Origin: an uncultured Bacilli bacterium
GTDB lineage: Bacteria > Bacillota_I > Bacilli_A > RF39 > UBA660
Assembly: GCA_947629315.1 (NCBI GenBank)
Contig: CANRDB010000004.1
Coordinates: 1 to 64,000, forward strand
Length of the DNA stretch: 64,000 nucleotides
Reading direction: 5' to 3'
A program made the translations under genes and the position numbers. Each line of letters starts with the position of its first letter. Position 1 is the first letter of the stretch. The notes under the pieces were generated by a model, which saw only the letters and a list, made by a program, of their open reading frames with translations, was not told the DNA's origin and searched no databases. This document shows, piece after piece, positions 38,544 to 48,379 of the stretch.

Positions 38544-39386
38544 ATGAGTACCATTATGGATGGAGAAACATTAAGTTTAAAAATACAGGACGAGATGAAA
38601 CATAAATTGAAAAATTGTATGATACGTCCAAGCGTGGCAGTCCTTCAAGTAGGAAGTGATGCAGCTAGTGATTCTTACATTAAGAGAAAAGAAAAAGCTT
38701 GTAATAGTGTAGGTGTTTATTTCAGACATTATAAATTTGAAGAGGATACACCAGAATTAACGATTATTAATAAAATTAAAGAATTAAATAATGATGAATA
38801 TGTCAATGGAATTTTGGTCCAGTTACCACTACCAGCGCGATATAATGAAAAGAGAATTTTAAATTCTATTAGTAATAGTAAAGATGTCGATGGTCTTACG
38901 GATATCAATACTGGACGGATGATTAATGGAAGAAAGACACTTGTTCCTTGTACTCCTCTTGGCATCATGCGAATTTTAAAAGAATATGAAATTCCTATTG
39001 AGGGAAAACATGTAGTCATTGTAGGACGTAGCAAGTTAGTAGGAAGACCATTGATGAGTTTGATGTTAGCAGAAAATGCTACGGTGACGATTTGTCATAG
39101 TCATACCGAAGATTTAAAATCGTATACGAAACAAGCCGATATTTTAGTATGTGCAGTAGGAAGTCCTAAAATGATTACTGCTGATATGGTAAAAGAAGGA
39201 GCTGTAGTCGTAGATGTTGGAATTAACCGAGTTGACGATAAGATCTGTGGGGATGTAGATTTTGAGAAAGTATCGAAAAAAGCATCTTACATTACTCCTG
39301 TTCCAAAAGGGATTGGTCCTATGACAGTTGCCATGTTATTAGAAAACATCATTACTTGCTATGAGAATAAACCTGTTCAAAAATAG
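38544..39386 (+). CDS. folD: Bifunctional methylenetetrahydrofolate dehydrogenase/cyclohydrolase
   Basis: VLQVGSDAASDSYIKRKEKACNSVGV, GILVQLPLPARYNEKRIL, PCTPLGIMRILKEY, VVIVGRSKLVGRPLMSLML. Confidence 0.97.
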   Translation: MSTIMDGETLSLKIQDEMKHKLKNCMIRPSVAVLQVGSDAASDSYIKRKEKACNSVGVYFRHYKFEEDTPELTIINKIKELNNDEYVNGILVQLPLPARYNEKRILNSISNSKDVDGLTDINTGRMINGRKTLVPCTPLGIMRILKEYEIPIEGKHVVIVGRSKLVGRPLMSLMLAENATVTICHSHTEDLKSYTKQADILVCAVGSPKMITADMVKEGAVVVDVGINRVDDKICGDVDFEKVSKKASYITPVPKGIGPMTVAMLLENIITCYENKPVQK

Positions 39387-39405
39387 CCATTTGGCTATTT
39401 TTTTT
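39379..39405. terminator. Terminator between convergent folD and spoVB-like genes
   Basis: AAATAGCC-attt-GGCTATTT-TTTTT. Confidence 0.75.
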
Positions 39406-40708
39406 GTAGACATTTTTGAATTTTCCATCCTGCGTAACAAACGGTAAAAAGAATATTGATGGCTAAAGCGATGAGAAGTCCATATAGACCGATAGAACAG
39501 TAAGTAAGGAGGGAAAGAAGGACGGTCCGAATTAAAAAATTGATGGAAGAAATATAAAGATTACTCTTCGCTTGATTCATCGCTTGTAGAGTACTTAAAA
39601 GAGGACTTTCTAGGTAGTAGAAGAAAAAGATAGGAAGTAAAAAGAGAATATAGGAAGAACCTTCCTGCGAGTGATAGAGAACTTCTAAAAGTATAGGATG
39701 ATAGAAGTAACAGAGAATAGAATACCCAATGCCAATGAATGCGGAAAATAAGAGAACTTGTTTGAGTTTTCGTTTCACATAGGCATAATTCTTTTTAAAA
39801 TAATACTTACTAATGATGGGAAGTAATGCTGAAGAAATGGCATTGGTAAAAAAGGATGGTAATAGTAATAAAGGAAGTACATACCCATTGATGATGCCAT
39901 ATTCTTGAATAATATACGTTTTATCGTATCCTAACTTTAATAGGATAGTAGTTAATAAAATGGGTTCTAAAAAATAAGTCATAGAACCAATTAGTCTTGA
40001 TAGGGTGGTTGGAATAGCAATTTGAAAGATAGCTTTGAAGTTTTTTTTAGAAAACGCTAAATCTTTTTTGGTAATATGAAACTTTGGAAATCGAAAGAGA
40101 AAGATAAAAATGGACGAACATTCACAAGCGATATTCGTAAGCATTAAAAATGTAAGCGCACTTTCCATTCGCTTTAAGAATAAATGTAGGAAAAAGTAAA
40201 TGAGAATGAGTTTGATGAAATCTTCTAAAACATTACTGATGACATGAGGAAGCATGCGTTCTTTGGCAAAATAATAACTGCGAAAAATGTTAGAGATACT
40301 AATGAAAGGAAGAACAAATGCAATAGCAAGGATAGGATAAAGTAGAAGTGGTTCATGTAAAAGAGTAGTGGCAATCCAATTCCCACCTAAAAAAAGGAAA
40401 ATAGCAATTCCAACATCGATTAAAAGAGAGATGACAAGTGAGGTAAAAAGTAAATTTTTATTATTATATTGATTCGTAGCAATTAAAACATTTAAAGCCG
40501 TTGATAATCCCCTTCCACTAATCGATAATAGTAAGAGAAAAGTAGGCATTAAAAGAGAATAAAGACCCATTCCTAACGAACCTAATTCTCGCGTTAAGAC
40601 AATTTTAACAATCATTCCTAATATTTTGGTGAAAAAACCGCCAATAAGTAGTAAGATACTAGACTGAATAAATTTACTTTTTTTCATATTTTTCCTTTCA
40701 AAAGCCAT
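39395..40708 (-). CDS. Polysaccharide biosynthesis/MOP-family flippase, SpoVB-like
   Basis: FIQSSILLLIGGFFTKILGMIVKIVLTRELGSLGMGLYSLLMPTFLLLLSISGRGLSTALNVLIA; next to comN-secDF as spoVB in Bacillus. Confidence 0.82.
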   Translation of the reverse strand: MAFERKNMKKSKFIQSSILLLIGGFFTKILGMIVKIVLTRELGSLGMGLYSLLMPTFLLLLSISGRGLSTALNVLIATNQYNNKNLLFTSLVISLLIDVGIAIFLFLGGNWIATTLLHEPLLLYPILAIAFVLPFISISNIFRSYYFAKERMLPHVISNVLEDFIKLILIYFFLHLFLKRMESALTFLMLTNIACECSSIFIFLFRFPKFHITKKDLAFSKKNFKAIFQIAIPTTLSRLIGSMTYFLEPILLTTILLKLGYDKTYIIQEYGIINGYVLPLLLLPSFFTNAISSALLPIISKYYFKKNYAYVKRKLKQVLLFSAFIGIGYSILCYFYHPILLEVLYHSQEGSSYILFLLPIFFFYYLESPLLSTLQAMNQAKSNLYISSINFLIRTVLLSLLTYCSIGLYGLLIALAINILFTVCYAGWKIQKCLQKK

Positions 40709-40753
40709 TATTTTAGTATATAATATTGTATGTGAAAGCGTGGAGGATTAGTC

Positions 40754-40993
40754 GTGGATATTGAATTTGAGTCATTAGAACAACTTTATCATCGTGTAGA
40801 ACCTGCTCTTATGAGTAAGGTTTCTGATTTACAACGCAATGATTATATGGATATTTCTAAAGAAGACGTATGGGATTATTTATCTGTAAACAAATGGATG
40901 CATGCGGAAAATTTATTATTACATGAGATGGTCAATGATATTTTGCACGCTGATAATGAAGCAATTAGTCAATATGTAAAACAAAATAGATAG
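40754..40993 (+). CDS. comN: ComN-like post-transcriptional regulator
   Basis: Small protein, VEPALMSKVSDLQRNDYMDISKEDVWDYLSVNKW; immediately upstream of secDF. Confidence 0.75.
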   Translation: MDIEFESLEQLYHRVEPALMSKVSDLQRNDYMDISKEDVWDYLSVNKWMHAENLLLHEMVNDILHADNEAISQYVKQNR

Positions 40994-41003
40994 GGTGAGA
41001 AGT

Positions 41004-43457
41004 ATGGCAAACAGAAAAAAAAGACAACCAGCAAAAACGGTTGCTCCAAAAAAAATAGAAAAGAAAAAAGAAACGGAAGAACAAGTCGTTGTGGATGAGA
41101 AAGTAGAACGAGAAGTCGCACAGGCCAAAGCAGATGTAAAAAGCAAAAAGACGACGGTTTCTCCAAAACAACAGGAAAAAGAAAAACGAACGAAGAAGGC
41201 ACGTCGTAAGACATTTATTCATTCCACATTGGTAACAATTTTAGTTACTGCTTTCGTGATTGCTTCCTTATATCCAATTTTAAAAGCTACAAAATTTGGA
41301 TTGGATTTACAAGGTGGTTTTGAAATTGTTTATAAAATAACGAAAGAAAATGGCGAAGAAGCCAAAAAAGCAGATATTGAGGCGACCCAAGTCATTCTAG
41401 AAAGACGTATTAATAGTTTGGGTGTTGCAGAACCAGAAATTATCGAGGAAGGCTCTAACCTTCGAATTCAACTTCCAGGAGTGGAGGATGAAGAGACTGC
41501 GAAAAATACGCTTGGACAAGTTGCTCAGTTAACATTCCGCAATATAAAGGATGAAAAAATTTTAGATGCAGATGTCTTAGAACCAAATAGTGTAAGAGTG
41601 GCAACAAATCCGGATAAACCTGGAACTTATATGCTTACGATTGGTATTAAAGATATTGAAAAGTTTTATACAGAAACGAAAAAATTATATGATGCTGGAA
41701 CACCGATGGTAGCATGGCTTGACTTTGAAGAGGGAGTCGATTCTTATACGGATGCAAGTATTCCTGATCATTGTGGAGCTGGATCTAATACGCATTGTAT
41801 TTCCATTGCCTATATTAATGGAGAGTTAACAGGAGATAGTGTACAGTTAACAGGTAATTTTACACAGCAAGAAGCAGAGGATTTAGCAAATCTTCTGAAT
41901 TCTGGTAGTTTACCAACGAAGATGGAAGAAATTTCTTCTAGAACTGTTGATCCTACTTTTGGAGAAGATGCTTTACATAAAACATTCTTAGCAGGTGTTG
42001 TTGGTATTATTATCATTATTCTATTCTTAACAGCCGTATATCGTTTTAGTGGTGTGATTACTGGTGTTGGAATTCTCATTTATACGGCTCTTGTCTTCTT
42101 AATATTTAACTTGTTAGGAGCAAGACTTACCTTACCATCAATTGCCGCAGTTGTCATTGGTATCGGTATGGCTGTAGATGCTTGTATCATTAGTTTTTCG
42201 AGAATTAAAGAGGAATTAAGAGAAAAGAAAACATTGGAAGAAGCCTTTAAAAAGGGAAATAAAAATTCATTAAGTTCTATCTTGGATGCCAATATTACAA
42301 CATTGATAGCAGCTGTCATTCTCTTCAATAAGGGAACTGGTAGTGTCAAAGGTTTTGCAACCATGTTAATTATCAGTATCTTTGTTACCTTATTTGTTAT
42401 GGTTTACTTGATGAGAATTCTTCTTGGTATGTTTGTAAAAAGTGGTATTTTTGAAGGACATTATCGTGCATTCTTAGGAATGAAGAGTTTGGAAAAGAAA
42501 GATACATCGAAAGTCAATCTTGCAAAATGGATGCCAAGATTATTTACGGCAACCGTAGTGATTTTAGTAGTAGGTGGTATTTGTTCTTACTTCCGTGGTT
42601 TCCATATGGGAATTGATTTCCAAGGAGGTTCTAGTATCACGATTCAATCGACGGATACTTTGGAAGCTGTGAAATTAGAGAAAGATTTAACAGAACTACA
42701 ATATGATGTCGCTAGAGTAGAAATCTTTAACGATGATCATAGTGCCTATATTACGTTATCTGATTTTGTAGATAAAGATGATGAAGTAGAAATTAAAAAG
42801 GTTTTTGCTAAGTATTCAGATGTAGCGACAGATATTTCTGCTATCTCTAATCTAGAAAAGGAAAAGTTAATTCGCAATGCTATCGAGTCATTAATTTATG
42901 CTTGCCTTGGTCTTATTCTCTATGTGACATTACGTTTTACTTTCAGTTATGGAATCAGTGCTGTATGCGCTTTAATTCACGATGTTGCAATAGTGATAAT
43001 TGCCTTTAGTTTATTCCATTTGGAAGTATCTAGTATCTTTGTAGCAGCGATTCTTTCTATCATTGGATATTCTATCAATGATACGATTGTTGCCTTTGAT
43101 AGAATTCGTGAAAATAAAAAGAAATTATATCATAATCAAATCAAAACAAAAGAGGAACTAAAAGAATTAGTTCAAGTTACGTTAAAAGAAGTCATTGGTC
43201 GAAGTTTACTTACTTCTATTACGACTTTAATTCCCGTAATAGCGCTCATTTTCTTAGGTTCTCGTGAAATTCTTACGTTCAATTATGCTTTGCTCATTGG
43301 TTTGATTGCCGGAACTTATTCTTCTCTTTTTGTAGCCCTTCAACTTTGGTATATTTTAGAACGAAAAAATGTTGGTAAAAAAGAGAAAAAGAAATGGTAT
43401 GAAGTAGACGACAAAGATGATGTCGAAGAATTAAAAGTAAAAGGAATTAATTGCTAA
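41004..43457 (+). CDS. secDF: Fused protein-export membrane protein SecDF
   Basis: FGLDLQGGFEIVYKI, VILERRINSLGVAEPEI, FHMGIDFQGGSSITIQ, YSINDTIVAFDRIREN; Lys/Glu-rich ~70 aa N-terminal extension. Likely ATG 41004 (MANRKKRQ). Confidence 0.95.
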   Translation: MANRKKRQPAKTVAPKKIEKKKETEEQVVVDEKVEREVAQAKADVKSKKTTVSPKQQEKEKRTKKARRKTFIHSTLVTILVTAFVIASLYPILKATKFGLDLQGGFEIVYKITKENGEEAKKADIEATQVILERRINSLGVAEPEIIEEGSNLRIQLPGVEDEETAKNTLGQVAQLTFRNIKDEKILDADVLEPNSVRVATNPDKPGTYMLTIGIKDIEKFYTETKKLYDAGTPMVAWLDFEEGVDSYTDASIPDHCGAGSNTHCISIAYINGELTGDSVQLTGNFTQQEAEDLANLLNSGSLPTKMEEISSRTVDPTFGEDALHKTFLAGVVGIIIIILFLTAVYRFSGVITGVGILIYTALVFLIFNLLGARLTLPSIAAVVIGIGMAVDACIISFSRIKEELREKKTLEEAFKKGNKNSLSSILDANITTLIAAVILFNKGTGSVKGFATMLIISIFVTLFVMVYLMRILLGMFVKSGIFEGHYRAFLGMKSLEKKDTSKVNLAKWMPRLFTATVVILVVGGICSYFRGFHMGIDFQGGSSITIQSTDTLEAVKLEKDLTELQYDVARVEIFNDDHSAYITLSDFVDKDDEVEIKKVFAKYSDVATDISAISNLEKEKLIRNAIESLIYACLGLILYVTLRFTFSYGISAVCALIHDVAIVIIAFSLFHLEVSSIFVAAILSIIGYSINDTIVAFDRIRENKKKLYHNQIKTKEELKELVQVTLKEVIGRSLLTSITTLIPVIALIFLGSREILTFNYALLIGLIAGTYSSLFVALQLWYILERKNVGKKEKKKWYEVDDKDDVEELKVKGINC

Positions 43458-43468
43458 TTCCTTTTTTT
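43441..43468 (+). terminator. Terminator of secDF
   Basis: AAGGAATTA-attgc-TAATTCCTT-TTTTT. Confidence 0.8.
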
Positions 43469-43642
43469 GTAGTTTTTACTATCGATTATTACCAAAAAAT
43501 ACGATGATATTTATATTCTGAAAAGAACTGTCAATTCTTTTTAAAATATTGCAAAATATAAGCACAAATGATTTATTTTGGTTGACAACATATATGGAAA
43601 AATTTATAATATTAGAGAATATTATTTTAAAGGAGGTCAAAA

Positions 43643-44590
43643 ATGAAAAGTAAAATAATGTTTATGTTCGTTACTTTATTTGGTGTTTTGTTGCTAGCGC
43701 CTTATGGAGTATCAGCAGTAAGTTATCCAAAAGTAACTAACGATACAAAAGAAGATACTTTAGTGGATGAAGGTACTATTCAAGTAACTGGTTCAGAGGC
43801 AATTAATGTATTTGTTAGTGGTTCAACCTTTAAACTACTGGAAGCTGGAACAGACCCACAAGAAGGAGCAACCGGTGGAAGTACAACAAGACCAGCGGGT
43901 TATGCATGGATTGGGTTACATTTTAAATTTGAAAGTGAAGTAGAAGAAGTTAAAATCGGACCAGCAGAAGGTTTTGATGAGAAAGCGACAACATTTAATA
44001 GCAACGATTTTACGGAATATTTCGGTATTTCAGTAGCAGATTTAAAGGCAGCAGCAAAAGATAAAATAAATTGCACCAAAAAATATGTTGCCAAATGGAC
44101 TGATGCTGAAGGAAAAGAACAAGAGTTACCAATTCAGATTATGGTAGTAACTGAAAATGTTAAGTTATTATCATCAGATGGTGGGACGGAAGAGTGGAAT
44201 CATGAAAAGTACTTAGATGAATCAAACCAATGGGAAATTCATTATACTGTCTTTGATGATGAAGATGTATTTAATAATACAATTTTGTGGGATAAAGACA
44301 CTCCATTAACAGCAAAAGATGTTGAAGAATGGGTAAAATTATTCGACGGATATCATGAGAAAAGTTCTTCTCTTTTAGGTACTTATACTTCTCAAGAAAA
44401 AGAAGAAAAATTTGTTTTAGGAAAAACGTTAGAGGATAATACAACTATTTATGTTGAAGTAGGTCCTAAAAAAGAAACAGTAAAGAATCCAGAAACAGGA
44501 GATCAGGCAACTACCTATATGGCTTTGATGATGATGACTCTTATCTTATCATTTGGATCAATTCTTTACTTAAGAAAAGAAAATAATTAA
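43643..44590 (+). CDS. Secreted protein with C-terminal LPxTG-like (NPETG) sorting signal
   Basis: Signal peptide MKSKIMFMFVTLFGVLLLAPYGVSA; C-terminus NPETGDQATTYMALMMMTLILSFGSILYLRKENN; RBS AAAGGAGG. Confidence 0.75.
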   Translation: MKSKIMFMFVTLFGVLLLAPYGVSAVSYPKVTNDTKEDTLVDEGTIQVTGSEAINVFVSGSTFKLLEAGTDPQEGATGGSTTRPAGYAWIGLHFKFESEVEEVKIGPAEGFDEKATTFNSNDFTEYFGISVADLKAAAKDKINCTKKYVAKWTDAEGKEQELPIQIMVVTENVKLLSSDGGTEEWNHEKYLDESNQWEIHYTVFDDEDVFNNTILWDKDTPLTAKDVEEWVKLFDGYHEKSSSLLGTYTSQEKEEKFVLGKTLEDNTTIYVEVGPKKETVKNPETGDQATTYMALMMMTLILSFGSILYLRKENN

Positions 44591-44607
44591 TCATGATAAA
44601 AGAATAG

Positions 44608-44637
44608 AAATCTCTAGATTTTTTCTAGAGATTTTCT
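44608..44637 (+). terminator. Terminator after NPETG protein gene
   Basis: AAATCTCTAGA-ttttt-TCTAGAGATTT-TCTT. Confidence 0.85.
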
Positions 44638-44695
44638 TATGAAAAAATTTTTTCATTTTTTGAAAACTTATATGAAAGTCAGGTTTGTAAGGAAT

Positions 44696-44744
44696 CATTT
44701 TTAGACAATATTTTTGATAAGAGAAAAGACATTGTCTAAAAATG
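44696..44744. repeat. Perfect 14-bp inverted repeat, 21-nt spacer
   Basis: CATTTTTAGACAAT (44696-44709) and ATTGTCTAAAAATG (44731-44744). Confidence 0.9.
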
Positions 44745-44828
44745 TCTAACCAATGAATTGTTAATTCCTTTGTATTTATTCTTTATTAATTAGGGCAGTT
44801 GTGATATAATTTTTACTAAGGTGGTAGT

Positions 44829-45749
44829 GTGAAAGATAAGTTTCATAAGTCTTGGATAATCTTGCTTTTGTTTTTAATCTTACTCGCTGTCTTTTATACA
44901 GCAATCATTCTTACAAATTCTAGAATATTAGAGATTATTGGCTTAGGAATTTCTCTGTTCCTCTTTTGTTTTCACAGTTATTATATTGTGGAGAATCAAT
45001 CAATATGGAATCAATCTCAAAACTCTATTTCAGCAGAAGAGGGAAGTCTTACAACCTCACCTTTAGATGGTTTTGCCCTAGATAGAATAAGAAAACAGAA
45101 CCGTCTAGTGGTCACAAAAGAAGCGCTAGAAGCAGAATGGTTTTATGAAATTTCTCAAGGAAATATTGTTTTGGAACATCAAGTATTTTATTTGAATCCC
45201 AAAAAGGATTACCAAAAACTAACGAATGGGGAACTTCTCTTTTTGGAAACTCTCTTTTTAGAGGAAAAAGATTATCGTAAAAATAAAGATATGAGAAAAA
45301 ATCGATTATTATCGATGCAGAAGATGAATGTAGGAATCTCTAAAGAAACTGCTCAAGAACAGATGATGAGGAATTCTCAATTGCCGACGATGAGGGAACT
45401 TTTTTTAGATATCCAAAAGGAATATTTAGAGGATGAGACCAATCATTGGATTGCCATTGTGACTATTCTATCTGGCTTTTTAGCAATCTTGGAGGTCATA
45501 TTATCTATAGCCTCTATCCAGGAAGCGACTCTTTATAATTTCTATTTGCCATTAATGAGTGCTATTTTGTTATTGGCAGTGATTTTTCATAAAAATCATG
45601 AACGAATGATTTTCAAAAAAGAAAAGCAAAAGGAGTTAGGGGCGTTCATGTATCATTGTTACCAACAGAAAGATTTATATGCCTATGCCTGTGATGGATT
45701 AACGTTAGAGGAGAAAAATCAAATTCAAAAAGATTTTCAATTAGAATAA
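44829..45749 (+). CDS. Hypothetical membrane protein (N-terminal TM pair and second central TM pair)
   Basis: Long ORF, two hydrophobic hairpins; preceded by AAGGTGGTAGTG. Confidence 0.7.
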   Translation: MKDKFHKSWIILLLFLILLAVFYTAIILTNSRILEIIGLGISLFLFCFHSYYIVENQSIWNQSQNSISAEEGSLTTSPLDGFALDRIRKQNRLVVTKEALEAEWFYEISQGNIVLEHQVFYLNPKKDYQKLTNGELLFLETLFLEEKDYRKNKDMRKNRLLSMQKMNVGISKETAQEQMMRNSQLPTMRELFLDIQKEYLEDETNHWIAIVTILSGFLAILEVILSIASIQEATLYNFYLPLMSAILLLAVIFHKNHERMIFKKEKQKELGAFMYHCYQQKDLYAYACDGLTLEEKNQIQKDFQLE

Positions 45750-45758
45750 GGTGAAAGA

Positions 45759-47930
45759 ATGAGAAAGGATAATCCAAAATTAACATTTGATGAATTATTG
45801 GAGAAAGTTTCTACCTATATTACCAAAGAAGAGGAACGAAAACTAATCTCGAAAGCTTATTTATTTGCTTATGAAAAGCATTTTGGCCAAACGAGATTGA
45901 CGGGGGAAGCCTATATTGTTCACCCACTAAATGTAGCTTATATTTTATCTGATATTCATGCCGATACGGCGACTATTTGTGCAGCTATTCTCCATGATAC
46001 TATCGAGGATTGCGATTGTAGTTATGAAGAAGTGGAAAGCAAATTTGGAAAAGAGATTGCTAGTTTAGTAAGTGGTGTTACCAAAATCAATAAATTGAAA
46101 TTTACGTGTGATAATGAAGCGATGATTGCGAATCATCGAAAGATTCTCGTTGGACTTTCCGAAGATGTTAGAATTTTGATTATCAAGTTAGCGGATCGTC
46201 TTCACAATATGCGTACATTATGGATTTTATCGGAGAAGAAACAAAAAGATAAAGCCAAAGAAACTTTAGATATTCTAACGCCGATTGCTCATCGTCTTGG
46301 TATGAATCAAATCAAAAGTGAACTAGAGGATTTATCTCTTCGATACTATAAACCGGATATCTATTTTTCAATTGTTGAAAAGTTAAATCAAACGCGAAAA
46401 GAACGAGATCGAATCGTTAATGAAATGATGGAAAAAGTTAGTGATTTACTAAATAAAAATGGCTTGAAACATCAAATCAAAGGAAGAGCAAAAAGTATCT
46501 ATAGTATTTATAAGAAATTGGATAAAGGAAAAAGATTTAGCGATATTTATGATTTACTTGCCCTCCGTGTTTTCGTCGATACGGAACAAGAGTGTTATCA
46601 AGCACTCGGTATTATTCATTCCCAATATCGTCCAATTCCTAAACGATTTAAAGATTATATTGCGATGCCAAAGACGAATATGTATCAATCTCTTCATACG
46701 ACCGTATTTGGTTTAGAGGGATATCTCTTTGAGATTCAAATTCGTACATATGAGATGGATGAAGTGGCAGAACACGGAATTGCTTCCCATTGGTCTTATA
46801 AAGAAAAAGGAAGCAATGTCAAGGCTAGCATGCAAAATGCAATGGAACAAAAACTACAATTCTTCCGAGAGATTATGGAATTGAAAGAGGAAGAATCGAA
46901 TGATGAGGAATTTGTAAGAAGTGTTCAAGAGGACGTCTTAAAAAATACCATCTATGTCTTTACTCCTAAAGGGGATGTCATTGAACTTCCTCAAGGGGCA
47001 ACACCGATTGATTTTGCTTATCGTGTACATAGTGGTGTTGGAGATACGATGGTCGGAGCTTTAGTAAATGGAAATATCGTTCCTTTAGATTATGTCTTAA
47101 ATGATGGCGATATCATCAAAATTAATACGAATAAAAATTCTTCTGGTCCTTCTCGCGAATGGATTGACATGGCTTTTACTTCACAAGCCAAAAATAAAAT
47201 TAAGAGTTTCTATAACCGGATTGATAAAGAAGAATATTTAAAAAACGGTACAGAAGCATTACAAAAAGAGGTACGAAAAAGAAAAATACCATTTGCGGAA
47301 TTCTTCAGTAATGAAAATATGGAAAAAATTTTAGAAGAATTTCATATGAGTGATACCAATGAACTTTATATTGCTTTAGGAAATGGTAAGTTGACAGCGC
47401 TAACCGTAGTCAACAGTTATAGTAACGATAATCGTACGAAACAAGAATTAATTCTCGATAAAGTTACCAAAGCAGAACAGAAAAAAATTCAAGTGAAAAA
47501 TGATATTGTGGTAGAGGGTATTGATGAGATTAAAGTGAATGTCGCTGCTTGTTGTAAACCAATTCCTGGTGATGATATCGTAGGTTATATTTCCAAGGGA
47601 AATGGTATTAATGTTCATCGTGTCATCTGTCCGAATATCATCGACTTAGAGGAACGAATTATTGATGTTTCTTGGAATAGTGAGGTAACGAAAAAATATT
47701 CGACAGATATTTTAGTCCATGCTAGTGAGAATAAGGATTTATTGTTAGCGATTATCTCCAAGACGTCTGGTTCCGATATTACCATTCAAAGTATTAATAC
47801 GTTAGAATCGAGTGGAAGTTATCTATATACGATTAATGTTTTAGTAGATAATACCGAAAAATTAAAAAAATTTATGGATGATTTATTAATGATACCTAGT
47901 ATTACACAGATAGAAAGAGTGATTCATTAA
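45759..47930 (+). CDS. relA: Bifunctional (p)ppGpp synthetase/hydrolase RelA/SpoT
   Basis: HD domain (LHDTIEDCD..KLADRLHNMRTL), synthetase domain (YKKLDKGKRFSDIYDLLALRVFVD), TGS (FTPKGDVIELPQGATPIDFAYRVHSGVGD), C-terminal ACT. Confidence 0.97.
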   Translation: MRKDNPKLTFDELLEKVSTYITKEEERKLISKAYLFAYEKHFGQTRLTGEAYIVHPLNVAYILSDIHADTATICAAILHDTIEDCDCSYEEVESKFGKEIASLVSGVTKINKLKFTCDNEAMIANHRKILVGLSEDVRILIIKLADRLHNMRTLWILSEKKQKDKAKETLDILTPIAHRLGMNQIKSELEDLSLRYYKPDIYFSIVEKLNQTRKERDRIVNEMMEKVSDLLNKNGLKHQIKGRAKSIYSIYKKLDKGKRFSDIYDLLALRVFVDTEQECYQALGIIHSQYRPIPKRFKDYIAMPKTNMYQSLHTTVFGLEGYLFEIQIRTYEMDEVAEHGIASHWSYKEKGSNVKASMQNAMEQKLQFFREIMELKEEESNDEEFVRSVQEDVLKNTIYVFTPKGDVIELPQGATPIDFAYRVHSGVGDTMVGALVNGNIVPLDYVLNDGDIIKINTNKNSSGPSREWIDMAFTSQAKNKIKSFYNRIDKEEYLKNGTEALQKEVRKRKIPFAEFFSNENMEKILEEFHMSDTNELYIALGNGKLTALTVVNSYSNDNRTKQELILDKVTKAEQKKIQVKNDIVVEGIDEIKVNVAACCKPIPGDDIVGYISKGNGINVHRVICPNIIDLEERIIDVSWNSEVTKKYSTDILVHASENKDLLLAIISKTSGSDITIQSINTLESSGSYLYTINVLVDNTEKLKKFMDDLLMIPSITQIERVIH

Positions 47931-48379
47931 TGAGAATAGTAGTACAGCGTAGTCTAGTTTCCTCCGTATCTGTAGAGGGAAAAGAAGTAGGCGCTATTAC
48001 CAAAGGACTCGTTTTGTTAGTAGGATTTCACGTTGATGATACAGAGCAAGATATGGATTATTTAGTAAAGAAAGTGTTAAATTTACGTATCTTTGACGAT
48101 GAAGAGGGAGTGATGAACCGTTCCCTTTTAGAGGTAGGAGGTTCTATTCTCAGTATCTCTCAATTTACATTATACGGAGACACCAAGAAAGGAAATCGTC
48201 CTAGTTATATCAAAGCGATGGCAGGAGAACAAGCAAAACCAATGTATCATGCTTTCAACGACAAATTAAGAGAGCATGGAGTTACAGTAGAAGAAGGAAT
48301 ATTTGGGGCGGATATGAAAGTATCGATTACGAATGATGGACCGATTACGATTCTATTAGAAAGTAGGGAAGAACGATGA
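47930..48379 (+). CDS. dtd: D-aminoacyl-tRNA deacylase
   Basis: MRIVVQRSLVSSVSVEGKEVGAI, SQFTLYGDTKKGNRPSY, GIFGADMKVSITNDGPITILLES. Confidence 0.97.
   Translation: MRIVVQRSLVSSVSVEGKEVGAITKGLVLLVGFHVDDTEQDMDYLVKKVLNLRIFDDEEGVMNRSLLEVGGSILSISQFTLYGDTKKGNRPSYIKAMAGEQAKPMYHAFNDKLREHGVTVEEGIFGADMKVSITNDGPITILLESREER

Noticed and set aside
40919-41222. Overlapping Phe-rich minus-strand ORFs at the secDF start
   Set aside because: Antisense of the Lys-rich SecDF N-terminus.
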